Assembly (NCBI RefSeq): GCF_023515995.1
Contig: NZ_CP097320.1
Location: 2,046,001-2,110,000, forward strand
DNA: 64,000 nt
DNA from: Candidatus Mycobacterium methanotrophicum
Lineage (GTDB): Bacteria > Actinomycetota > Actinomycetes > Mycobacteriales > Mycobacteriaceae
Reading direction: 5' to 3'
Numbering within the stretch: position 1 is the first letter of the stretch; every line of letters starts with the position of its first letter. This document shows positions 39,968 to 49,632 of the stretch, one piece after another. The notes beneath the pieces were generated by a model. It did no database searches, had not been told where the DNA came from, and worked only from the letters and a program-made list of their open reading frames with translations. The position numbers and the translations under genes were made by a program.

Positions 39968-40447
39968 ATGCGCGTCTACCTCGGCTCTGACCATGCCGGC
40001 TTCGAGCTCAAGCAGCAGATCATCGATCACCTCAAGAAAACCGGGCACGAGCCGATCGACTGCGGGGCCTTCAGCTACGACGCCGAGGACGACTACCCTG
40101 CGTTTTGCATTGACGCCGCCACGCGCACAGTGGCCGACGCCGACAGCCTGGGTATCGTGCTCGGCGGGTCGGGCAACGGTGAGCAGATGGCAGCAAACAA
40201 GGTGCCGGGGGCCCGCTGTGCGCTGGCCTGGAGCGTCGAGACGGCGACGTTGGCCCGCCAGCACAACAACGCCCAGCTGATCGGAATCGGTGGCCGCATG
40301 CACACCGTCGAGGAGGCGCTGTCCTTCGTCGATGCCTTCCTGACCACACCGTGGTCGAACGCGCAGCGCCACCAACGGCGTATCGACATCCTGACCGAAT
40401 ACGAACGCACTCACCAGGCGCCGCCGGTGCCCGGCGCGCTGGGTTAA
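39968..40447 (+). CDS. rpiB: Ribose-5-phosphate isomerase B
   Basis: A 159-residue RpiB/LacAB-family isomerase interconverting ribose-5-phosphate and ribulose-5-phosphate. The opening MRVYLGSDHAGFELKQQI contains the phosphate/anion-binding Asp-His, GGSGNGEQMAANKVPGAR is the catalytic loop with Glu, and ARQHNNAQLIGIGGR the C-terminal signature. The ATG at 39968 gives mycobacterial RpiB length. The nei gene starts eight bases after its stop. Confidence 0.93.
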   Translation: MRVYLGSDHAGFELKQQIIDHLKKTGHEPIDCGAFSYDAEDDYPAFCIDAATRTVADADSLGIVLGGSGNGEQMAANKVPGARCALAWSVETATLARQHNNAQLIGIGGRMHTVEEALSFVDAFLTTPWSNAQRHQRRIDILTEYERTHQAPPVPGALG

Positions 40448-40455
40448 GACCAGGC

Positions 40456-41262
40456 GTGCCTGAAGGGCATGCCCTGCATCGGCTGGCCCGGCTGCACCAG
40501 CGCCGATATGCCGGTGCGCCAGTTGCGGTCTCTAGTCCGCAGGGTCGGTTCGCAGCGGCGTCGACCGCTGTCGACAATCGGGTGCTGCAACGTGCCACGG
40601 CGTGGGGCAAGCACCTGTTCCACCACTATGACGGCGGCTCCATCGTGCACGTTCACCTCGGCCTGTACGGGACGTTCACCGAATGGATCCGGTCGCCTGA
40701 CATCGCGATGCCGGCTCCGGTTGGGCAGGTGCGGATGCGGATGGTCGGGGCCGAATACGGCACCGATTTGCGTGGGCCGACGGTCTGCGAACTGATCGAC
40801 GAGGCGCAGGTTGCCGATGTGGTGTCTCGGCTCGGACCTGATCCGCTTCGTCGCGACGCCGATCCGGCACGGCCGTGGGCCCGGATTACCAAGTCGCGCA
40901 GGCCGATCGGCGCCCTGCTAATGGACCAGACGGTTATCGCCGGTGTGGGCAACGTGTATCGCAATGAGCTGCTTTTCCGTCACGGCATCGACCCGTATCG
41001 GGCCGGCCGGGCCATCGGCGAGGCAGAGTTTGATGCGGCATGGATCGATCTGGTTGACCTGATGAAGGTCGGTTTGCGCCGCGGCAAGATCATCGCGACA
41101 CGGCCCGAGCATGACCACGGTGCGCCGTCGTACGGCCCGGGCCGGCCGCGCACTTACGTGTACCGGCGTGCCGGGGAGGCGTGCCGGGTATGCGGGACCA
41201 CCATCCGCACCGCCGAGCTGGAGGGCCGAAATGTCTTCTGGTGCCCGACCTGCCAGAAGTAG
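40456..41262 (+). CDS. nei: Formamidopyrimidine/endonuclease VIII-type DNA glycosylase
   Basis: A 268-residue Fpg/Nei glycosylase-AP lyase. After removal of the start residue, Pro-Glu (PEGHALHRLAR) gives the catalytic N-terminal proline. ITKSRRPIGALLMDQTVIAG with GNVYRNELLFRHGI is the helix-two-turn-helix, and CRVCGTTI with FWCPTCQK forms the C-terminal zinc finger. It removes oxidised pyrimidines from DNA. GTG 40456 puts Pro at position 2; an earlier start would destroy the chemistry. It is the same length as Rv2464c. It converges with lipP, five bases apart. Confidence 0.92.
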   Translation: MPEGHALHRLARLHQRRYAGAPVAVSSPQGRFAAASTAVDNRVLQRATAWGKHLFHHYDGGSIVHVHLGLYGTFTEWIRSPDIAMPAPVGQVRMRMVGAEYGTDLRGPTVCELIDEAQVADVVSRLGPDPLRRDADPARPWARITKSRRPIGALLMDQTVIAGVGNVYRNELLFRHGIDPYRAGRAIGEAEFDAAWIDLVDLMKVGLRRGKIIATRPEHDHGAPSYGPGRPRTYVYRRAGEACRVCGTTIRTAELEGRNVFWCPTCQK

Positions 41263-41267
41263 ACGGC

Positions 41268-42470
41268 TCAGCCCTTCTTTATCCCCAGCGCGGCGTAGAT
41301 CTCATCGCTGAGGGCCACGCTGCGCGGGTCGGCGTTTGCCTTGGTGGCGTCGAAGCGGTTCATCACGTATGCGTAACCGATTCGGTGCTCGAGGTCGACG
41401 AAACCGAACGAACCGCCCAGGCCGCCGTGGCCGAAGATCCACGGGTTGGGGCCGTTGACGCAGCGCTGGTTGAGCATGTAGCCCAGGCCCCACCCGTGGT
41501 CGGCGACGCGCGGGCCGAGGACCAGATCGGTGTCAAGCCCGCCCTGCGACACCCGGATCAGATCCATGTGCCGGCGGCTGAGCAGTTGCTCCTGCGCCAA
41601 CGCGTTGTAGAAGGTCGCCAGTCCCAGCGCTGAAACCTGTCCGTTAGTGCCCGGAAATTCGACCTCGCGCCACAGCTCGAGATCGTTGGAGCCCACCTCG
41701 TCATCGGGTGCAAACCCCATCGATACCGCCAGGCCGGCCTTGGGGTGTTCGGCCAGCGTGGTGGGATAGCCAGGCGCGTTGACGTCGGCCAGCATCTGGC
41801 GGATGTGCGGCTTTTCCACCAGATCGGCACAGCGGCGTTGTTCGGCGCGCGATAAGCCGATGTGCACCTGCGCGCCCAGCGGCTCGGCGATCTCGGTGCG
41901 CAGGTAGTGGCCGACCGTGTCACCGGTGACGCGACGAAACACCTCGCCGAGGATGAAGCCGAACGTGGTCATGTGGTAGCCCTGCGCGGCGCCCGGCTCC
42001 CACCACGGCTCGGCGGCGGCCAGCCGTTCACAGACCAAATCCCAGTCAGTGACCTGCTGCCACGGCATTCGCTTGCGCGGCCCGATCACCCCTGACCGGT
42101 GGCTCATCACCATGGCGATGGTGATGGCTTCCTTGCCGGCCTGCCCGAACTCGGGCCAGTAGCGGGCCACCGGCGCGTCCAGATCCAACTCGCCCTGCTC
42201 GACCAGTTGATGTACACACGTGCTGGTCAGACCTTTGGTGCCGGACAGCACGGTGGCCAGCGTGTCCACTCGCCATGGCCTGGTGCCCGCGGCGTCGGCC
42301 GTACCGGCCCACAGGTTGACGACCAGCTCGCCATCCGCCCACGCTGCGACTGCTGCGCCAACTTCGTTGCGCAGCACGAAGTTCTGCTCGAACGCGGCGC
42401 GTACTCGCTCGAAGCGCGGTGCGCATGAGCCTTGGACGTCGACGCCGGCTACGGCGCCTGTGTGCTGAAT
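41268..42470 (-). CDS. lipP: Esterase/beta-lactamase-fold protein LipP, probable ATT start
   Basis: A serine hydrolase of the class C beta-lactamase/EstB type: SxxK motif LSGTKGLTS, a Tyr-containing PGAAQGYHMTTFGF segment and the C-terminal FGHGGLGGSFGF. The frame is open upstream of the first conventional start (GTG 42377) and reads QHTGAVAGVDVQGSCAPRFE, family-like, up to ATT at 42470. That ATT has GGAGG seven bases upstream and a stop four codons beyond. An ATT start gives 400 residues, near the 394 of M. tuberculosis LipP; GTG 42377 gives only 369. A similar RBS-plus-GTG copy lies 53 bp upstream, in another frame. Confidence 0.82.
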   Translation of the reverse strand: MQHTGAVAGVDVQGSCAPRFERVRAAFEQNFVLRNEVGAAVAAWADGELVVNLWAGTADAAGTRPWRVDTLATVLSGTKGLTSTCVHQLVEQGELDLDAPVARYWPEFGQAGKEAITIAMVMSHRSGVIGPRKRMPWQQVTDWDLVCERLAAAEPWWEPGAAQGYHMTTFGFILGEVFRRVTGDTVGHYLRTEIAEPLGAQVHIGLSRAEQRRCADLVEKPHIRQMLADVNAPGYPTTLAEHPKAGLAVSMGFAPDDEVGSNDLELWREVEFPGTNGQVSALGLATFYNALAQEQLLSRRHMDLIRVSQGGLDTDLVLGPRVADHGWGLGYMLNQRCVNGPNPWIFGHGGLGGSFGFVDLEHRIGYAYVMNRFDATKANADPRSVALSDEIYAALGIKKG

Positions 42471-42599
42471 TCGTCGGCCTCCTCAGCTACGCCGGATTCG
42501 GCCCAATTCACCGTTGGCTGCACTCGTCGGCCTCCTGGGCTTCGGCGACCTGTTCAGCCCCCTTAGCGTAGCCCGCCATCGCGCCAAGTGCGCGGCTTG

Positions 42600-42670
42600 A
42601 GCGGGCGACGGGAATCGAACCCGCGTAGCTAGTTTGGAAGACTAGGGCTCTACCATTGAGCTACGCCCGC
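42600..42670 (-). tRNA. tRNA-Gly (anticodon TCC)
   Basis: The reverse complement begins GCGGGCGTAGCTCAATGGTA and folds with acceptor GCGGGCG/CGCCCGC, anticodon loop CTTCCAA and T-arm GGGTTCGATTCCC. The anticodon TCC reads GGA. CCA is not encoded. It is divergent from tRNA-Pro. Confidence 0.95.
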
Positions 42671-42800
42671 GTGTATTTGGTCGAGCGCGACTGTACGTCG
42701 CGGCCGACATCCTATCCAAATAATGATGCCGTGCCGTTACTTCATGGTGAGGCCGCTACGGGCTGCGGGTGGCTTGGTCGTAGGATCGTCGAGGTCACCG

Positions 42801-42874
42801 CGGGGTGTAGCGCAGCTTGGTAGCGCATCCGCTTTGGGAGCGGAAGGCCGCAGGTTCAAATCCTGTCACCCCGA
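42801..42874 (+). tRNA. tRNA-Pro (anticodon TGG)
   Basis: CGGGGTG pairs with CACCCCG; the D-arm is TAGCGCAGCTTGGTAGCGCA, the anticodon loop TTTGGGA and the T-arm CAGGTTCAAATCCTG. The anticodon TGG reads CCA. It sits 77 bp before the trigger factor gene and may share its transcript. Confidence 0.95.
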
Positions 42875-42951
42875 CCGGCGCGCCGCCGCCGACGGCCTTA
42901 CCCGTTGGAAGACCAAAAGAACATCCACCAGTACTACCGAGGAGCAAACCC

Positions 42952-44361
42952 GTGAAGAGCACCGTCGAGCAGTTGAGCCCCACCCGGGTTCGCATCAACG
43001 TTGAGGTGCCTTTCACGGAGCTGGAGCCCGATTTCGACAAGGCCTACAAAGAGCTGGCCAAGCAGGTGCGACTGCCGGGTTTCCGACCCGGCAAGGCGCC
43101 GGCCAAGCTCCTGGAGGCGCGCTTCGGCCGCGAGACGATGCTCGACCAGGTCATCAACGAGGCGTTGCCCAGCCGCTACGGCCAAGCCGTGAGCGAATCC
43201 GACGTGCGGCCACTAGGCCAGCCCGACATCGAGGTCACCAAAAAAGAGTACGGCCAGGAGCTCGTTTTCACCGCTGAAGTCGACGTCCGACCTGAGATCG
43301 AGCTGCCCGACCTGAGTGCGCTGAAGATCACCGTGGATGCGATCCAAGTCAGCGACGAGGACGTCGACGCCGCACTGCAGTTCTTGCGCGCCCGGTTCGG
43401 CACGCTGAAAGGAGTCGAACGACCCGCCGCCACCGGCGACTTCGTCTCGATCGACCTGTCGGCCCACATCGACGGCGAGGACGTGCCCGAGGCGGCGGCG
43501 AAGGGACTGTCGCGCGAGGTCGGCTCCGGCCAGCTCGTCGACGGTCTCGACGACGCGATCGTCGGCCTTACAGCGGGGGAAAGCCGGACCTTTACCACCA
43601 AGCTGGCAGCCGGCCCGCACGCCGGGAAAGAGGCCGAGGTCACGGTGACTGTCGCCGCGGTCAAGGAACGTGAGGTGCCTGAGCCCGATGACGAATTTGC
43701 CCAATTAGCAAGCGAATTCGACACCATCGGCGAGTTACGGGCTAATCTGGCCGATCAATTGCGCCAGGCCAAGCGTGTCCAGCAGGCCGAGGAGATCCGC
43801 ACCGCCACAGTGGACGCCCTGCTCGAGCAGGTCGACATGCCGTTGCCCGAAGCGATCGTCCAGGCTCACGTGGACAACACCTTGCACAACGCGCTGCACA
43901 GTCTCAACCACGATCAGGCCAAGTTCGCCGAAGTGCTTGAAAAACAAGGCAAGACGCGGGAAGAGTTCGACGCCGAAACCCGAACGAACGCCGAGAAGGC
44001 CGTCAAGACGCAGTTGTTGCTGGACGCGCTGGGCGACGACCTCGATATCCAGATCGCCCAGCAAGACATCACCGAACGGCTGGTGCTGATCTCGCGGCAA
44101 TACGGCATCGAGCCCCAGCAGTTGCTGACCTACCTGCAACAGAACAACCAGCTGCCGGCGGTGTTCGCCGACGTGCGCCGCGGGCTGAGCATCGCCGCGG
44201 CGGTCGGGGCGGCCACCGTCACCGACAGTGACGGAAACCTCGTCGACACCGCCGAGTTCTTCGGCAAGCCTCCCGAGTCGGCGGCCGAGGAGGATGACAT
44301 TGACGCCGACGACGTGAGGGCTGCGGCTTCGTCCGAGGAGCCGTCGGGCGACACGAAGTGA
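42952..44361 (+). CDS. tig: Trigger factor (ribosome-associated chaperone)
   Basis: A 469-residue three-domain chaperone. The N-terminal ribosome-binding domain contains the signature [20 protein letters not shown], the middle part is an FKBP-like prolyl isomerase ([30 protein letters not shown]), and the rest is the helical substrate-binding arm. The acidic tail ([20 protein letters not shown]) is typical of actinobacteria. GTG 42952 with GAGGAG upstream. It heads the tig-clpP1-clpP2 quality-control cluster. Confidence 0.95.
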   Translation: MKSTVEQLSPTRVRINVEVPFTELEPDFDKAYKELAKQVRLPGFRPGKAPAKLLEARFGRETMLDQVINEALPSRYGQAVSESDVRPLGQPDIEVTKKEYGQELVFTAEVDVRPEIELPDLSALKITVDAIQVSDEDVDAALQFLRARFGTLKGVERPAATGDFVSIDLSAHIDGEDVPEAAAKGLSREVGSGQLVDGLDDAIVGLTAGESRTFTTKLAAGPHAGKEAEVTVTVAAVKEREVPEPDDEFAQLASEFDTIGELRANLADQLRQAKRVQQAEEIRTATVDALLEQVDMPLPEAIVQAHVDNTLHNALHSLNHDQAKFAEVLEKQGKTREEFDAETRTNAEKAVKTQLLLDALGDDLDIQIAQQDITERLVLISRQYGIEPQQLLTYLQQNNQLPAVFADVRRGLSIAAAVGAATVTDSDGNLVDTAEFFGKPPESAAEEDDIDADDVRAAASSEEPSGDTK

Positions 44362-44375
44362 CGCTGTGAGCGAAC
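44359..44375. promoter_or_regulatory. Possible ClgR operator before clpP1
   Basis: TGACGCT-GTG-AGCGAAC is a dyad overlapping the tig stop codon. The right arm AGCGAAC is a perfect half of the actinobacterial ClgR box (GTTCGCT-NNN-AGCGAAC); the left arm matches at its four inner bases. ClgR is the known activator of clpP1P2 in related actinobacteria. Binding here is inferred. Confidence 0.45.
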
Positions 44376-44456
44376 GCGGGGGCTTCAGGCAGTGCGCGGC
44401 GGCCGGAGTTGGTTAGTGTCGTGAATACGGAACTGAAAGAAAGCAGGTAACCCACC

Positions 44457-45062
44457 GTGAGCCGTGGGACTGAAATGCGCGCGAACGCGCAGGGTCTGAA
44501 CCTCGTCGACTCGGTCTATGAGCGCTTGCTCTCCGAGCGCATCATTTTTCTGGGGTCGCAGGTCGATGACGACATCGCAAACCGGCTGTGCGCGCAGATC
44601 CTGCTGCTCGCCGCCGAAGACGCCAACAAGGACATCTCGCTATACATCAATTCGCCGGGCGGATCGATCAGCGCCGGCATGGCGATCTACGACACGATGG
44701 TGCTGGCGCCGTGTGACATCGCCACGTATGGGATGGGAATGGCCGCGTCGATGGGCCAGTTCCTCCTCGCCGCCGGCACCAAGGGCAAGCGTTATGCATT
44801 GCCGCATGCCCGCGTCCTGATGCACCAGCCCTTGGGCGGGGTGACCGGCAGCGCTGCCGACATCGCCATCCAGGCCGAGCAGTTCGCTGTCATCAAGCAG
44901 GAGATGTTCCGGCTGAACGCCGAATTCACCGGCCAGCCGATCGAGCGCATCGTGGCGGATTCGGATCGCGACCGCTGGTTCACCGCCGCCGAAGCCCTGG
45001 AGTACGGGTTCGTCGACCACATAATTACCCGCGCCGAGACCAACGGAGCCACATCGCTATGA
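44457..45062 (+). CDS. clpP1: ATP-dependent Clp protease proteolytic subunit 1
   Basis: A 201-residue serine peptidase of the Clp tetradecamer. The catalytic Ser is in [16 protein letters not shown] and the His in [14 protein letters not shown]; the propeptide-like N-terminus precedes [15 protein letters not shown]. In mycobacteria ClpP1 and ClpP2 form a mixed two-ring protease fed by ClpX or ClpC1. The GTG start at 44457 lacks a strong ribosome site. ATGA overlap with clpP2. Confidence 0.95.
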   Translation: MSRGTEMRANAQGLNLVDSVYERLLSERIIFLGSQVDDDIANRLCAQILLLAAEDANKDISLYINSPGGSISAGMAIYDTMVLAPCDIATYGMGMAASMGQFLLAAGTKGKRYALPHARVLMHQPLGGVTGSAADIAIQAEQFAVIKQEMFRLNAEFTGQPIERIVADSDRDRWFTAAEALEYGFVDHIITRAETNGATSL

Positions 45063-45694
45063 ACCCCGACCGCCAGCCCGAAGCGCGCTACATCCTGCCG
45101 TCGTTCATCGAGCATTCGAGCTTCGGCGTCAAGGAGTCCAACCCGTACAACAAGCTGTTCGAGGAACGCATCATCTTCCTCGGGGTGCAGGTCGACGACG
45201 CGTCGGCCAACGACATCATGGCGCAGCTGCTGGTGCTGGAGTCGCTGGATCCCGACCGCGATATCACCATGTACATCAATTCGCCGGGCGGTGGATTCAC
45301 CTCGCTGATGGCGATCTACGACACCATGCAGTATGTGCGGGCCGACATCCAGACGGTGTGCCTGGGTCAGGCCGCCTCGGCGGCGGCGGTGCTGTTGGCC
45401 GCCGGCACCCCGGGCAAGCGGATGGCCCTCCCGAACGCGCGGGTGCTGATCCACCAGCCGTCGCTGTCCGGGGTGATCCAGGGCCAGTTCTCGGACTTGG
45501 AGATCCAGGCCGCCGAGATCGAGCGGATGCGCACGCTGATGGAAACCACCTTGGCGCGTCACACCAACAAGGACCCCGCGGTGATCCGCAAGGACACCGA
45601 CCGGGACAAGATCCTGACCGCCCAAGAGGCTAAGGACTACGGGATCATCGACACCGTGCTGGAGTACCGGAAGCTGTCGGCGCAGACGGCCTGA
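45059..45694 (+). CDS. clpP2: ATP-dependent Clp protease proteolytic subunit 2
   Basis: A 211-residue ClpP with catalytic Ser in [16 protein letters not shown] and His in [12 protein letters not shown]; the oligomerising strands follow. It differs from ClpP1 in the longer N-terminal region ([19 protein letters not shown]). It starts at the ATGA overlap with clpP1, ensuring equal synthesis of both rings. The stop directly abuts the convergent mmuM stop. Confidence 0.95.
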   Translation: MNPDRQPEARYILPSFIEHSSFGVKESNPYNKLFEERIIFLGVQVDDASANDIMAQLLVLESLDPDRDITMYINSPGGGFTSLMAIYDTMQYVRADIQTVCLGQAASAAAVLLAAGTPGKRMALPNARVLIHQPSLSGVIQGQFSDLEIQAAEIERMRTLMETTLARHTNKDPAVIRKDTDRDKILTAQEAKDYGIIDTVLEYRKLSAQTA

Positions 45695-46564
45695 TCATCG
45701 GCGTAGGACGCGCGTCAGTTCGGCGATGTCGGCGGGGCGCACCCGGCAGCATCCCCCGACGATGCGCGCGCCCGCTGAAACCCACTGTGCAGCGAGTTGC
45801 GGCGAGAACCGGGACGGCCCGGTCCAAGCCCCTCCGTCCCAGCGCTCGCCGCTGTTGGGGTAGACGATCACCGGTTTGCCGATTTCCCGGGCCGGCTCGA
45901 TCGCCGGCAGCACATCATCGGGTGCGCAGCAATTGACTCCGACCGCCACAACCTCGGGTACCCCGGTCGCCACGGCGAAGGCGTCGGCCAGCGGCTGACC
46001 GGCGCGGGTGTGTGTGCCCTCGATGGTGTAGCTAAGCCATCCCGGCACGCCAAGCGAGCCCACCAGATTCACCAGGGCCTGGGCCTCGTCGACGTCGGGG
46101 ATGGTTTCCAGCGCCAGCATGTCGGCGCCGGCGTCCGCCAACACCTCCAACCGAGGCCGGTGCCAGTTCTCCAGCTGCCTAACGCTAAGTCCGTAGCGCC
46201 CGCGGTATTCCGAACCGTCGGCGAGGGCGGCGCCGTAGGGGCCTACCGACGCGGCCACTCGACGGTCGCCGCCGCCCGCTGCGTCGCGCGCAGTCTTGGC
46301 GAGCTTGACGCTGCGCCGAAGCAACCGGGCGGTGTCGCCGCGGCTGATTCCGGCGGCAGAGAAGGCGTCGAAAGACGCCTGATAGCTCGCCGTCGTCGCG
46401 ATCATCGCCCCGGCGCGATAGAAGGCCAAATGCGCCGCGGTGATGGCGTCCGGGGCGTCTGCCAGCAGACGAGCCGACCACAACGCGTCCGAAAGATCGT
46501 GACCGCGTGCCTCGAGTTCGGTCGCCAGGCCACCATCGGCGATTAACGCCGTATGCTCGGCCAC
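45695..46564 (-). CDS. mmuM: Homocysteine S-methyltransferase
   Basis: A 289-residue Pfam S-methyl_trans enzyme that methylates homocysteine to methionine, probably using S-methylmethionine. It opens ALIADGGLATELEARGHDL; zinc ligands are the Cys of VGVNCCAPD and the Cys pair of VGGCCRV. GTG 46564 is the best start because family homology begins just after it; the in-frame sequence beyond is Arg/Pro-rich and unlike the family. It stands between clpP2 and clpX on the other strand, as in M. tuberculosis, where an additional MFS gene also lies nearby. Confidence 0.88.
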   Translation of the reverse strand: MAEHTALIADGGLATELEARGHDLSDALWSARLLADAPDAITAAHLAFYRAGAMIATTASYQASFDAFSAAGISRGDTARLLRRSVKLAKTARDAAGGGDRRVAASVGPYGAALADGSEYRGRYGLSVRQLENWHRPRLEVLADAGADMLALETIPDVDEAQALVNLVGSLGVPGWLSYTIEGTHTRAGQPLADAFAVATGVPEVVAVGVNCCAPDDVLPAIEPAREIGKPVIVYPNSGERWDGGAWTGPSRFSPQLAAQWVSAGARIVGGCCRVRPADIAELTRVLRR

Positions 46565-46830
46565 GGTGAATCCCACAGGTTTAATGTAGGGTCGCTGAGC
46601 AAGTTCGCCTCTCGGCCGCATAACGGCCGCGACACGCCAAGGACACGGTGGCGCGTTACGGCAAGCGTGGGGCCGCCCCAGACGATATGTTCGCAGCAGA
46701 CGTCCACAAATATCACCGACGCGATTCGCCTCTAACGGTCGCATCGCTACAGAGCAAGCGGGTAGCGTCGTGAAAATACACGCGGCATAACACGATCAAT
46801 ATTTTGAACAGGAAGTAGGCCCCCAGCACC

Positions 46831-48114
46831 ATGGCGCGCATCGGAGACGGCGGCGACCTCCTAAAGTGCTCGTTCTGCGGAAAGAGCCAAAAGCAGGTCA
46901 AAAAGCTCATTGCAGGGCCCGGCGTATACATCTGCGATGAGTGCATCGATCTATGTAACGAGATCATCGAAGAGGAACTCGCCGACGCCGACGACGTCAA
47001 GCTTGACGAGCTGCCAAAGCCCGCCGAGATCCGCGATTTCCTGGAGGGCTATGTCGTCGGCCAAGACACTGCCAAACGGATGCTGGCCGTAGCGGTCTAC
47101 AACCACTACAAGCGCATTCAGGCCGGTGAAAAGGGACGCGATTCCCGGTCAGGCGAACCCGTCGAGCTGACCAAGTCCAACATCCTGATGTTGGGACCCA
47201 CCGGTTGCGGCAAGACCTACCTGGCCCAGACGCTGGCCAAGATGCTCAACGTGCCGTTCGCCATTGCCGATGCCACCGCGCTGACTGAAGCCGGTTACGT
47301 CGGTGAAGACGTGGAAAACATTCTGCTCAAACTGATTCAGGCCGCCGACTATGACGTCAAGCGGGCCGAGACGGGCATCATCTACATCGATGAGGTCGAC
47401 AAGATCGCGCGCAAGAGCGAGAACCCGTCGATCACCCGCGACGTTTCCGGGGAGGGCGTGCAGCAGGCGCTGCTGAAAATCCTGGAGGGCACCCAGGCGT
47501 CGGTGCCGCCGCAAGGCGGCCGCAAGCACCCGCACCAGGAGTTCATCCAGATCGACACCACCAATGTGTTGTTCATCGTCGCCGGTGCGTTCGCCGGCTT
47601 GGAGAAGATCGTCTCCGACCGAGTCGGCAAGCGTGGTTTGGGTTTCGGTGCCGAGGTGCGTTCCAAGGCCGAGATCGACACCACCGACCACTTCGCTGAG
47701 GTCATGCCGGAGGACTTGATCAAATTCGGGCTGATTCCCGAGTTCATCGGCCGGCTGCCGGTGGTTGCGTCGGTGACGAACCTGGACATGGACTCCCTGG
47801 TCAAGATCCTGTCGCAGCCTAAGAACGCCTTGGTCAAGCAGTACACCCGGCTGTTCGAAATGGACAACGTGGAGCTGGAGTTCACGCAGGACGCGTTGGA
47901 AGCGATCGCCGAGCAGGCGATCCACCGCGGTACCGGTGCTCGCGGATTGCGCGCAATCATGGAGGAAGTTCTGCTGCCGGTGATGTACGACATCCCCAGC
48001 CGTGACGACGTCGCGAAGGTCGTGGTGACCAAGGAGACCGTGCAGGACAATGTGCTGCCGACGATCGTGCCGCGCAAGCCGGCCCGCACCGAGCGTCGCG
48101 ACAAGACCGCCTAG
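46831..48114 (+). CDS. clpX: ClpX, ATPase subunit of Clp protease
   Basis: A 427-residue AAA+ unfoldase. The N-terminal zinc-binding domain has CSFCGKSQ and CDECIDLC; Walker A is GPTGCGKT, Walker [10 protein letters not shown], sensor regions and the GLGF..GFGAEV pore/contacts follow, and IGF-like contact sites link to ClpP. The preceding 266 bp after mmuM contains no gene but is relatively AT-rich near 46780-46810 (TAACACGATCAATATTTTGA), a likely promoter/leader area. RBS: AGGAAG at 46811-46816. Confidence 0.96.
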   Translation: MARIGDGGDLLKCSFCGKSQKQVKKLIAGPGVYICDECIDLCNEIIEEELADADDVKLDELPKPAEIRDFLEGYVVGQDTAKRMLAVAVYNHYKRIQAGEKGRDSRSGEPVELTKSNILMLGPTGCGKTYLAQTLAKMLNVPFAIADATALTEAGYVGEDVENILLKLIQAADYDVKRAETGIIYIDEVDKIARKSENPSITRDVSGEGVQQALLKILEGTQASVPPQGGRKHPHQEFIQIDTTNVLFIVAGAFAGLEKIVSDRVGKRGLGFGAEVRSKAEIDTTDHFAEVMPEDLIKFGLIPEFIGRLPVVASVTNLDMDSLVKILSQPKNALVKQYTRLFEMDNVELEFTQDALEAIAEQAIHRGTGARGLRAIMEEVLLPVMYDIPSRDDVAKVVVTKETVQDNVLPTIVPRKPARTERRDKTA

Positions 48115-48143
48115 CCGGCGACGATGCGGGCGGAACGCCCGGG

Positions 48144-49320
48144 TTGGGCCCATACCTCTCGATTTATCTTCTGCTGACCCATCATTGGGACCAGGCGTCG
48201 ATCGGCTTCGTGATGGGGGTCGGTGGAATTGCGGCGATCGTCGCGCAGACACCGGTGGGCGCCTTGGTCGATCGGACCACCGCCAAGCGGGCGCTGGTCA
48301 TCGCCGGCGCGGTCGCGGTGACCGTCGGGGCACTGGCGATGCCGCTGTTTCCGCACTTCGTCGCGATCTCGATTTTGCAGGGCCTCACCGGAGTCGCCGG
48401 CTCGGTCGTCGCGCCTGCGTTGGCCGCGATCACGCTGGGTCTGGTTGGCGCCAAATTCTTCGCCCGACGGGTTGGGCGCAACGAATCGTTCAACCACGCC
48501 GGCAATGCGACGGCCGGCGCCGTCACGGGTGGACTGGCTTATTACTTCGTCCCGACAGTGGTGTTCTGGGTGCTGGCCGCGATGGCCGGACTCAGCGTGC
48601 TAGCGACGTTACGGATACCGGCCCGATGCGATCGACTTTGACGTGGCGCGCGGGATGGACCACGCGCCCGGAGAGCCCCATCCGCAGCCGCCCGGGTTCA
48701 CGGTGCTGCTGCACGACCGCAGATTGCTGATCTTCACCGCGGCCATGGTCGCCTTCCATCTCGCCAACGCCGCCATGCTGCCTCTGGTCGGACAGGTGCT
48801 GGCATTGCAGAACGCCGACGCCGGCACCGCATTGATGGCCACCTGCATTGTCGCCGCGCAGGTCGTGATGGCGCCCATGGCATACCTTGCCGGGGCCAAG
48901 GCCGACGGCTGGGGGCGAAAGCCGATCTTTCTGGTGGGCTTCGCGGTCCTGATGGTTCGCGGCTTCCTCTACACGTTTTCCGACAACTCGTACTGGCTGG
49001 TCGGCGTGCAGGTCCTCGACGGCGTCGGCGCCGGGATTTTTGGCGCGCTGTTTCCGCTCGTCGTGCAAGACCTGACGCACGGGACGGGGCGGTTCAACGT
49101 CAGTCTGGGTGCAGTGACCACAGCGTGGGGCGTCGGCGCGGCGGTTTCGAACATCCTCGCCGGGTGGCTGATGGCGACCGCCAGCTACGACGTGGCGTTC
49201 AGCTCGCTGGGTGCGCTCGCCGGTGTGGGCTTGGTGCTGTATTTGGTTGCCATGCCCGAAACCGAGCCTAATGCCGCGGCGCGTCCGGAAAATCCCGCCA
49301 CCCCGGCCTCCCCCAAATAG
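48144..49320 (+). pseudogene. MFS transporter remnant (Rv2456c-type), truncated and frameshifted
   Basis: The first frame (TTG at 48144, GPYLSIYLLLTHHWDQASIG) runs to a stop at 48641 within RIPARCDRL; near GGCCCGATG (48619-48627) one extra base breaks it, and the sister frame gives DAIDFDVARGMDH and continues with FTVLLHDRRLLIFTAAMVAF to a stop at 49320. About 25 residues of the first membrane helix are missing at the 5' end: the frame runs back into the clpX stop and a short MIRU-like sequence (48114-48127). A normal relative is about 418 residues. As written it should not make a working exporter. Confidence 0.8.
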
Positions 49321-49334
49321 GGGAGGCCGGGGTG
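49299..49334. terminator. Perfect 15-bp hairpin at the end of the MFS remnant
   Basis: CACCCCGGCCTCCCC and its exact complement GGGGAGGCCGGGGTG flank the 6-base loop CAAATA. The stem overlaps the TAG stop (49318-49320). No T-run follows, but a 15-bp GC stem would be a very strong pause/termination structure for transcripts from clpX or the MFS gene. Confidence 0.65.
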
Positions 49335-49632
49335 AGAGAAGCCGCTAGCCAATGCTACCGGCACGTAGCTTCGATTCTTAGACTTGGTGTGTCCGCAAAA
49401 GTGACGAACGCCACAGTTCGTCGCAAGGTTCCCCAATTGCGTGTGTCTGACCTCGCATTTTGGCCGAGTGGCGGTAACGTGACGGTGTGTATCGGCGTAA
49501 CTAAATCCCTAAGAACAGTGCAATAATCGGTACCGCCAGCGACATAAAAAGCCAGCCTGGGGATCACTGAAGACCATGCGCACCGGTAGCTGCGACGTGC
49601 CCGTGCGGTCAATAGCGACGGAAGGCGGGGAC
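49335..49632. other. Intergenic region upstream of korA
   Basis: About 300 bases contain no gene that I can support. The last 150 bases are comparatively AT-rich and include CAATAATCGG near 49521, which could contain a -10 element for korAB, though no matching -35 is convincing. Confidence 0.5.

Noticed and set aside
45059..45120. Possible second start or frameshift between clpP1 and clpP2
   Set aside because: The ATGA overlap is a normal feature of mycobacterial clpP1P2 and both proteins are full length.
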